From NCBI GenBank assembly GCA_039029915.1, contig JBCCFD010000210.1, positions 1-12,854 on the forward strand: a stretch of DNA of 12,854 nucleotides, read 5' to 3'. The DNA comes from QQUD01 sp039029915 (GTDB lineage: Bacteria > Chloroflexota > Anaerolineae > Promineifilales > Promineifilaceae). Numbering within the stretch: position 1 is the stretch's first letter; every line of letters starts with the position of its first letter. The notes under the pieces were generated by a model. The model did no database searches. It was not told where the DNA came from and saw nothing but the letters and a program-made list of their open reading frames with translations. Below, piece by piece: positions 6,580-11,128 of the stretch. A program made the position numbers and the translations under genes.

Positions 6580-6654
6580 CGTTATGTGAACTCCTACCGT
6601 TTGTCCAGAGCTCAAAATTTATAGCTCATAGCGCATAGCCTAAAGCTATTATTT

Positions 6655-6660
6655 AGGAGA
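6655..6660 (+). promoter_or_regulatory. Shine-Dalgarno site of the LysM gene
   Basis: AGGAGA lies 6 nt before the ATG at 6667, a near-ideal position. Confidence 0.8.
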
Positions 6661-6666
6661 AAAATC

Positions 6667-7215
6667 ATGAGTGAAGTTCCAACACATGAGCATACAACCC
6701 CTCGCGGTGAATGGCGAAAATTTTCTATCCTAGTCATTATTTTAGTGGGGGTAATTATTGTTGTCGCGTTATTACGGCCGTTTATCTTCAACCGCGTCGT
6801 ACCCGCCATCCTAGGTGAAAACTTGCCGCCCGCCACTGTTGAACCGGTGGATGCTGTCGATGAGTCGATTGAGGCAGGTGAAGCAACGAATGAAAACACA
6901 ACTGAAGAAGGCTCGGAGGAGATGTCATCTGAGACTGAAGAGGACTCATCGACTGAAGCGTCTTCTTCAAATGAAGGCTCTTCTGAAGAAGCAGCTGGTG
7001 ATGCCTCAACCGAGCAAGCTGTAGAAGCTGAGTCTGAAGAAGGTGAAGCCGCGTCAGAAAGTGAACAGCAGACGCATATTGTGCAGTCGGGGGAGAATTT
7101 GCTTCAAATTGCTCGGCAATATGGCGTGTCTGCGGACGACATTATTCAGGCCAACAATATCAGTAACCCAAACGTGGTGCGCATCGGGGATGAGCTTGTA
7201 ATCCCTTCAAATTAG
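6667..7215 (+). CDS. Single-pass membrane protein with acidic linker and C-terminal LysM domain
   Basis: The protein has 182 residues: a short cytoplasmic N-terminus, one membrane helix at about 19-36 (FSILVIILVGVIIVVALL) followed by RPFIFNR, a highly acidic Glu/Ser/Thr/Ala linker at about 56-135, and one LysM domain at 137-180 (HIVQSGENLLQIARQYGVSADDIIQANNI...VVRIGDELVIP). LysM domains bind N-acetylglucosamine-containing polymers such as peptidoglycan. The layout therefore suggests a tether between membrane and cell-surface glycan, with the linker as spacer. The gene has its own promoter and strong RBS. It converges on the sigma/membrane-protein operon across a structured 202-bp gap. An octamer encodes RPF exactly at the end of the membrane helix. 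The domain calls are firm, but the specific role is not known. Confidence 0.92.
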   Translation: MSEVPTHEHTTPRGEWRKFSILVIILVGVIIVVALLRPFIFNRVVPAILGENLPPATVEPVDAVDESIEAGEATNENTTEEGSEEMSSETEEDSSTEASSSNEGSSEEAAGDASTEQAVEAESEEGEAASESEQQTHIVQSGENLLQIARQYGVSADDIIQANNISNPNVVRIGDELVIPSN

Positions 7216-7247
7216 TTGAACGGAACACCTGAAGTTAAGTAGCCATG

Positions 7248-7338
7248 TGTGCAGGTTTAAAATTTCCAGTCTGACGATTACCGTAGGGAAATGGCGCGCT
7301 ATTTCCCTAACAGAGCAAATTATGAACTAACCTGCACA
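7248..7338. repeat. 91-bp nested inverted-repeat element (MITE-like or structured RNA)
   Basis: Outer arms TGTGCAGGTT (7248-7257) and AACCTGCACA (7329-7338) are perfect reverse complements. An inner perfect pair, TAGGGAAAT (7284-7292) and ATTTCCCTA (7301-7309), encloses an 8-nt loop, GGCGCGCT. It starts 32 nt after the LysM stop codon. The inner hairpin could stop transcription, but no U-tract follows it. The nested layout also fits a small non-autonomous mobile element. No target-site duplication is evident. Confidence 0.55.
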
Positions 7339-7349
7339 TCAGGCTAATA

Positions 7350-7393
7350 GGATTTGAAACGGCCGTTTATACACAAACGGCCGTTTCCGATCC
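7350..7393. terminator. Hairpin built from two inverted ACGGCCGT octamers; putative bidirectional terminator
   Basis: GAAACGGCCGTTT (7356-7368) and AAACGGCCGTTTC (7375-7387) form a perfect 13-bp stem with loop ATACAC. GGAT (7350-7353) and ATCC (7390-7393) extend it after one mismatch and one possible G-U pair. It lies between the convergent LysM gene and four-TM gene, 24 nt past the latter's stop codon. No long U-tract follows on either strand, so classic intrinsic termination is uncertain. Confidence 0.5.
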
Positions 7394-7417
7394 TACTTTA
7401 GTTGCTATGGGTTCACC

Positions 7418-8029
7418 TTATTCTGCATCCGCTTGAGAAATTTCAGTTAGCTGCTCGATGTAGCCATTTATCTCCCCTTTTTGAAGCTCAAACGCTCGCC
7501 ACGAGTTAAAACCAAGCCCGATAGCGAGTGCCAAGGCACCTCCAATGAGCCAAGGTGAAACGGCCGTTTCAAACAAAATTGTGAGCAGGACCCCCACGAT
7601 CGCTAACCCAATCATAAGACCTATCAAAATCAATTCTGCTTTTTGATTAGACTGCAGTGAGGTAATCACTTTTGGCAGGTAGTGACGCACCGCTACATCT
7701 TTGAGCTCACTGACCCGCTGGGTTGAGAGGTAACGCATGCCGAAAAAGGCTAAGAATGGCAAAAGCAGGACGAGATTAACCAGCAAAGCGCCGAGCGAAT
7801 CCTGACTGTCGGTAAACCCGTCACTCATGGTGTAGAAAAGAAAAAATAAGACGATGGGCAAGGCTAAAAACCACAGACTCATTAGCTTGTATCGTCTCTT
7901 TTGTTTTGAAAGCTGGGTGGATGCTGTTTGTTCAAGTATTTGTACTGTTTTCATTCGATTTATCTCCTGTTGTCTATCATTCGATTCTGCGAATGTGTCC
8001 CAAGCTGATTTAAACTCATCTAAATTCAT
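7418..8029 (-). CDS. Four-TM membrane protein, probable anti-sigma partner of the ECF factor
   Basis: The protein has 203 residues. The soluble N-terminus MNLDEFKSAWDTFAESNDRQQEINRMK (to about residue 45) resembles the 'MNLDxLKxxW' start of membrane proteins encoded next to ECF sigma factors, as I recall from Bacteroidota and similar groups. Membrane helices are at about 50-67, 79-99, 132-152 and 158-176, with a basic loop between pairs. The start overlaps the sigma gene's stop as ATGA (8026-8029), and GGAGGT at 8036-8041 lies 6 nt upstream, so the two are co-translated. The role inferred is holding the sigma factor at the membrane until a signal arrives. No zinc-finger HxxxCxxC motif is present, so any binding mode would be non-ZAS. 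An octamer encodes ETAVS in the loop between helices 3 and 4. Confidence 0.75.
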   Translation of the reverse strand: MNLDEFKSAWDTFAESNDRQQEINRMKTVQILEQTASTQLSKQKRRYKLMSLWFLALPIVLFFLFYTMSDGFTDSQDSLGALLVNLVLLLPFLAFFGMRYLSTQRVSELKDVAVRHYLPKVITSLQSNQKAELILIGLMIGLAIVGVLLTILFETAVSPWLIGGALALAIGLGFNSWRAFELQKGEINGYIEQLTEISQADAE

Positions 8030-8508
8030 GAAGGTACCTCCGTGAGATGGCGCAGCTTTTTCTTGATCCGATTGAGCTGAACCCCAACGTAGTTTTCTGA
8101 TATGCCCATAATCTCTCCGATCTCTCGATAGCTTTTTGACTCTAGGTAGAGCAGAACGATAGCTTTTTCGACTTTATTGAGCTGCTTGATGGCACCGTAT
8201 AGGGCTTGATGCTGTTCGTTGAAATGGGATGTTGGGTCGACAACGGCCGTTAATTCAACATCGACTTCCCGCTCCTGCTTGCGCTTTGCTTTCCGAAACT
8301 GGGTAATCGCGGTATTCAGGGCAATTCGATACAGCCACGTTCCAATGGCAGACCGTTCCTCAAAATTAGCGGCAGAGCGCCAAATATTCAGCACAATCTC
8401 TTGATAGAGGTCGTCAACATCCTCCGGTGAATCAGCATACAAATGACACACTTTATAAATGAGCTTCTGATTCGATTCGATGAGGTTTAAGAACTGTTCT
8501 TGGTTCAC
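8026..8508 (-). CDS. ECF-type RNA polymerase sigma factor
   Basis: The protein has 160 residues, a normal size for the group. Region 2 spans about 10-78: DVDDLYQEIVLNIWRSAANF, then GTWLYRIALNTAITQFRKAKR. Region 4 spans about 105-155: LNKVEKAIVLLYLESKSYREIGEIMGISENYVGVQLNRIKKKL, including the helix-turn-helix. No other domains are present. The start is GTG at 8508 with AGGA at 8515-8518, 6 nt upstream. It is the first gene of a two-gene operon with the four-TM protein. ECF operons are often autoregulated, but I could not find a convincing GGAAC-type promoter pair upstream. An octamer encodes LTAVVDP in the linker between regions 2 and 4, a place that tolerates variation. Confidence 0.93.
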   Translation of the reverse strand: MNQEQFLNLIESNQKLIYKVCHLYADSPEDVDDLYQEIVLNIWRSAANFEERSAIGTWLYRIALNTAITQFRKAKRKQEREVDVELTAVVDPTSHFNEQHQALYGAIKQLNKVEKAIVLLYLESKSYREIGEIMGISENYVGVQLNRIKKKLRHLTEVPS

Positions 8509-8691
8509 TAAAAATCCTGATATGACGTAGTTATCGTTAACGATTTTGGTGAGAAGAAAGAAATAGTTTTCTGCTCATTTTCTATATTAGTCGCTGTAGA
8601 ACAAGAAAACTTACAAACTTCGGAACAGTTATGGCAAACGAAACCTCGATTTGTGCAAATTTATTCCAAGTTTTTTCAATTCTCCAAAAAA

Positions 8692-8707
8692 CAGGTCCGT
8701 AGACCTG
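8692..8707. repeat. Small perfect hairpin in the sigma/sulfatase divergent gap
   Basis: CAGGTC and GACCTG pair around a CGTA tetraloop. The gap 8509-8922 has no recognisable gene. Besides this and the long inverted repeat at 8794-8865 it is AT-rich and unremarkable. Confidence 0.35.
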
Positions 8708-8793
8708 CTAAACTATGTGAAAACCAAAAAATCCAGCTTTTTCTTTTTCAAGAGACAGCCTGCCGCAAGGTAGCACCAATAAATAAAAATAGC

Positions 8794-8865
8794 AGGACTT
8801 ATGCACCCCGAGCCTGTTGAAGGGTTAAGAAAGTCACTTCGACAGGCTCAGGGTGCGTAAGTCCT
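8794..8865. repeat. Long inverted repeat (29-nt arms) carrying the CTTCGACAGGCTCAGG motif
   Basis: The left arm 8794-8822 and right arm 8837-8865 match at 26 of 29 positions around a 14-nt loop. Two of the three mismatches would be G-U pairs in RNA. The right arm holds CTTCGACAGGCTCAGG (8837-8852), which is also found singly at 2475-2490 with one change. The structure is REP/MITE-like. If transcribed it would form a strong hairpin in the leader of the sulfatase gene, ending 57 nt before its ATG. Confidence 0.75.
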
Positions 8866-8910
8866 AAATAGATTTAATGGATTTTTACCTGACACGTGAC
8901 ACTCATTTTC

Positions 8911-8915
8911 AGGAG
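8911..8915 (+). promoter_or_regulatory. Shine-Dalgarno site fixing the sulfatase start
   Basis: AGGAG lies 7 nt before the ATG at 8923. It favours that start over the longer open frame from 8896. Confidence 0.8.
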
Positions 8916-8922
8916 AGTAAGC

Positions 8923-10407
8923 ATGAAAATCATACTGATGATGACCGACACCCAGCGAAAAGATATGGTGGGTTGCTATGGAAATCAAGAGATGCAAACA
9001 CCACATTTGGATCGTCTGGCCCATGAAGGGATGCGCTTTGAGAAGGCTTATACCTGCACTCCCGTGTGCGGGCCAGCCAGAGCCGCGATGTTTACAGGGT
9101 TATTCCCCCACAGCAATGGGGCTTGGGGCAACAGTATGCCGTTAGGCGATCAAGTTAAAACGATTGGGCAACGCTTGCAAAATGAGGGGATTCACACCGC
9201 CTATGTTGGCAAATGGCATCTAGATGGAAGCGACTATTTTGGGACTGGCCAATGCCCTGATGGGTGGGATGCTGACTACTGGTATGACATGCGGTGCTAT
9301 TTGGAAGAACTTTCCCCGGAAGAACGTCTTCGCTCACGCCAACCGCGCACCAATGATGACCCGATTACGGCCGATTTTACCTTTGGGCATCGGTGTAGCA
9401 ATCGGGCCATTGATTTTTTGTCTAAGCACGGTGATGAAGATTTCTTGCTGATTGTTTCGTATGATGAGCCGCATCATCCGTTTTTATGCCCACCCCCTTA
9501 CAACACGATTTTTGCGGACTATCTGTTTCCCAACAAGGCAAACCTGCACGATGATTTAAGCGATAAGCCAGTCCATCATCGTGTGTGGTCAAAAGGGTTT
9601 AACACGCAAGATAAATCAAATTTTGAATTGAAACTGCCAGACTTTTTAGGGTGCAATAGCTTTGTTGATAGTGAAATCGGCCGTGTCGTGGCGGCCATTA
9701 ATGAATACGCTTCTGATGCGCTGGTGATTTACACGTCGGATCACGGCGACATGCTGGGGTCACATAGCTTAATGGGCTCTGGGAAAGGACCGGCCATGTA
9801 TGAAGAGATTACGAATATTCCGCTGATTGTGCGCTGGCCGAATCAAATGCCAAATAATGCGGTGAATGTACAGTGCATCTCCCATATCGATTTGGTACCA
9901 ACCATCATGGATGCGTTTGAACTAGAGCTGCCAAAGTGGCTAGACGGCCGTTCCCTGCTACCCACTTTCAAAAATCCACTGGTTGCTGTTAATGAGGCGG
10001 TGTTTATGGAGTTTGGTCGGTATGAGATCGATCACGACGGGTTTGGTGGTTTCCAGCCCATACGCTGTATTCGAGACGCACGCTACAAGCTGGTGATCAA
10101 CCTGCTCACGACAGATGAGCTATATGATTTGGAAAATGACCCTGAGGAGATGACAAACTTGATTCAGGATGCCGCTTATGCTGAAACGCGCAACCAGTTG
10201 CATGACAAATTGCTAAACTGGATGAACGAAACGCGAGATCCGTTTCGAGGGACCTACTGGCAAAGACGGCCGTGGCGTACCGATGCGCCGCCGCCCGATT
10301 GGGAGTACACGGGCATGACGCGTCAGCGAGAAGGCGAACCCTTTGAGCCGCGCCAGCTGGATTATGCGACTGGTTTAGAAATAGAGCAGGCGACTCGTAA
10401 AAAATAG
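8923..10407 (+). CDS. Type I sulfatase (Cys-type, alkaline phosphatase superfamily)
   Basis: Starting at the ATG at 8923 gives 494 residues. The N-terminus MKIILMMTDTQRKDMVGCYG carries the first metal Asp. The sulfatase signature is C49-G-P51-A-R53 followed by AAMFTG; C49 would be converted to formylglycine. GKWHL (K97, H99) supplies the usual Lys and His, and IYTSDHGDMLGSHSLMGSGKG supplies D273, H274 and probably K288. YDEPHHPF (180-187) is also typical. The protein hydrolyses a sulfate ester (possibly a phosphonate ester), but the substrate cannot be inferred. No signal peptide is seen, so it is probably cytoplasmic. No maturase, transporter or glycosidase is nearby. It has its own RBS behind a strong inverted repeat, and the toxin-antitoxin promoter lies just after its stop. 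Its octamers have atypical flanks, and two near-octamers (9367, 9677) are also present. Confidence 0.93.
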   Translation: MKIILMMTDTQRKDMVGCYGNQEMQTPHLDRLAHEGMRFEKAYTCTPVCGPARAAMFTGLFPHSNGAWGNSMPLGDQVKTIGQRLQNEGIHTAYVGKWHLDGSDYFGTGQCPDGWDADYWYDMRCYLEELSPEERLRSRQPRTNDDPITADFTFGHRCSNRAIDFLSKHGDEDFLLIVSYDEPHHPFLCPPPYNTIFADYLFPNKANLHDDLSDKPVHHRVWSKGFNTQDKSNFELKLPDFLGCNSFVDSEIGRVVAAINEYASDALVIYTSDHGDMLGSHSLMGSGKGPAMYEEITNIPLIVRWPNQMPNNAVNVQCISHIDLVPTIMDAFELELPKWLDGRSLLPTFKNPLVAVNEAVFMEFGRYEIDHDGFGGFQPIRCIRDARYKLVINLLTTDELYDLENDPEEMTNLIQDAAYAETRNQLHDKLLNWMNETRDPFRGTYWQRRPWRTDAPPPDWEYTGMTRQREGEPFEPRQLDYATGLEIEQATRKK

Positions 10408-10426
10408 GGTGCCCAGCATCTTGAGC

Positions 10427-10455
10427 TTTACACGGTCAGTTAAGACATCTATAAT
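10427..10455 (+). promoter_or_regulatory. Strong sigma70 promoter of the toxin-antitoxin operon
   Basis: TTTACA (10427-10432), a 17-nt spacer and a perfect TATAAT (10450-10455). The predicted start of transcription, near 10462, falls inside the palindrome at 10458-10471. Confidence 0.75.
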
Positions 10456-10457
10456 AA

Positions 10458-10471
10458 CATCAATATTGATG
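10458..10471. promoter_or_regulatory. Palindromic operator for the RHH antitoxin
   Basis: CATCAATATTGATG is a perfect 14-bp palindrome beginning 3 nt after the -10 box and covering the likely transcription start. Ribbon-helix-helix antitoxins bind short palindromes in their own promoters, so autorepression by the antitoxin, alone or with the toxin, is the natural reading. Confidence 0.65.
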
Positions 10472-10492
10472 CTTTAATTGATGGAGATAAAT

Positions 10493-10789
10493 ATGCTAAA
10501 TCATCAATCACAGTTTAAAACCGTCAGGACAACCGTTGCAATCCCAGAAGATTTAATGAAGAGGACGCAACATTTTGTTGAGCATGGCACTGTTCCTAAT
10601 CGAAATGCCTTAATTGTTGCTGCTCTAGAACAGTTTGTGAAAGAGCTAGAACGACAAGAAATCGATCGTCAATTTGATTTAATGGCAGAAGACGAAGCGT
10701 ATCAAACTCTAAACGAAAAAATCGCAGAAGGGTTTTCGGAGAGTGATTGGGAAGCTTTAGAAAAAGGGGAAGGTCATGCGCCGGGGTGA
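10493..10789 (+). CDS. Ribbon-helix-helix (CopG/MazE-like) antitoxin
   Basis: The ATG at 10493 has GGAG (10483-10486) 6 nt upstream, which favours it over the starts at 10478 and 10481. It yields 98 residues. The N-terminal half is a ribbon-helix-helix DNA-binding domain: strand TVRTTVAIP, helix EDLMKRTQHFVEHG, turn, helix NRNALIVAALEQFVKEL. The C-terminal half is acidic (EIDRQFDLMAEDEAYQTL..EGFSESDWEALEKGEG), as expected for the segment that wraps and neutralises the toxin. The last 14 nt overlap the toxin gene. It should repress the operon through the palindrome at 10458-10471 and bind MazF. The pairing is typical of RHH-MazF modules. Confidence 0.92.
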   Translation: MLNHQSQFKTVRTTVAIPEDLMKRTQHFVEHGTVPNRNALIVAALEQFVKELERQEIDRQFDLMAEDEAYQTLNEKIAEGFSESDWEALEKGEGHAPG

Positions 10790-11114
10790 GGTCTATGACG
10801 CTCGCTTAAATCCAGCTGAAGGCTCTGAGCAGGCCGGGGTTCGTCCCGTCGTCATCGTCAGTCGTGATGCGATCAATCGTAATAGTTCCGTCATTGTTAT
10901 CGTTCCTTTAACAAAATCAACAAACGTAAAACGGCCGTATCCAAATAATGTGTCCATTCCGGAAGGGGAAGGTGGTTTAACTTTTGACTCGACGGTTTTA
11001 GGGGGCCAAATTCGTGCTATATCAAAATCGCGCCTAATAAAACAACGCGGCATGCTTTTATCATCTACGATTCAAAAAATAGAGCAGGCACTGCGTATTA
11101 CCTTAGATTTATAG
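10776..11114 (+). CDS. MazF/PemK-family toxin endoribonuclease
   Basis: The protein has 112 residues. The family core is complete: MRRGEVYDARLNPAEGSEQAGVRPVVIVS, then SSVIVIVPLTKS, then GGLTFDSTVLGGQIRAISKSRL. R23 (in GVRPVV) and T46/S48 (in PLTKS) stand where the catalytic Arg and Ser/Thr of MazF lie. Such toxins cut single-stranded RNA at short sequences and stop translation until bound by the antitoxin. The start overlaps the antitoxin gene by 14 nt, with GGGGA at 10766-10770 as RBS, so translation is coupled and the antitoxin is made first. An octamer encodes KRPYP in the loop after PLTKS. It converges on the kinase gene with only a 14-bp gap and no visible terminator. It looks intact. 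Confidence 0.94.
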   Translation: MRRGEVYDARLNPAEGSEQAGVRPVVIVSRDAINRNSSVIVIVPLTKSTNVKRPYPNNVSIPEGEGGLTFDSTVLGGQIRAISKSRLIKQRGMLLSSTIQKIEQALRITLDL

Positions 11115-11128
11115 TGAATTTTGCAGAC

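Noticed and set aside
6300..8630. Shared 12-mer TTCGGAACAGTT at 6300-6311 and 8619-8630, containing the GGAAC typical of ECF -35 boxes.
   Set aside because: Several 12-bp matches are expected by chance in 12.8 kb, and no matching -10 element at a suitable distance was seen at either site.
10421..10455. TTGAGC at 10421 as the -35 for the toxin-antitoxin operon.
   Set aside because: The spacer to TATAAT would be 23 nt. TTTACA at 10427 gives the ideal 17 nt.
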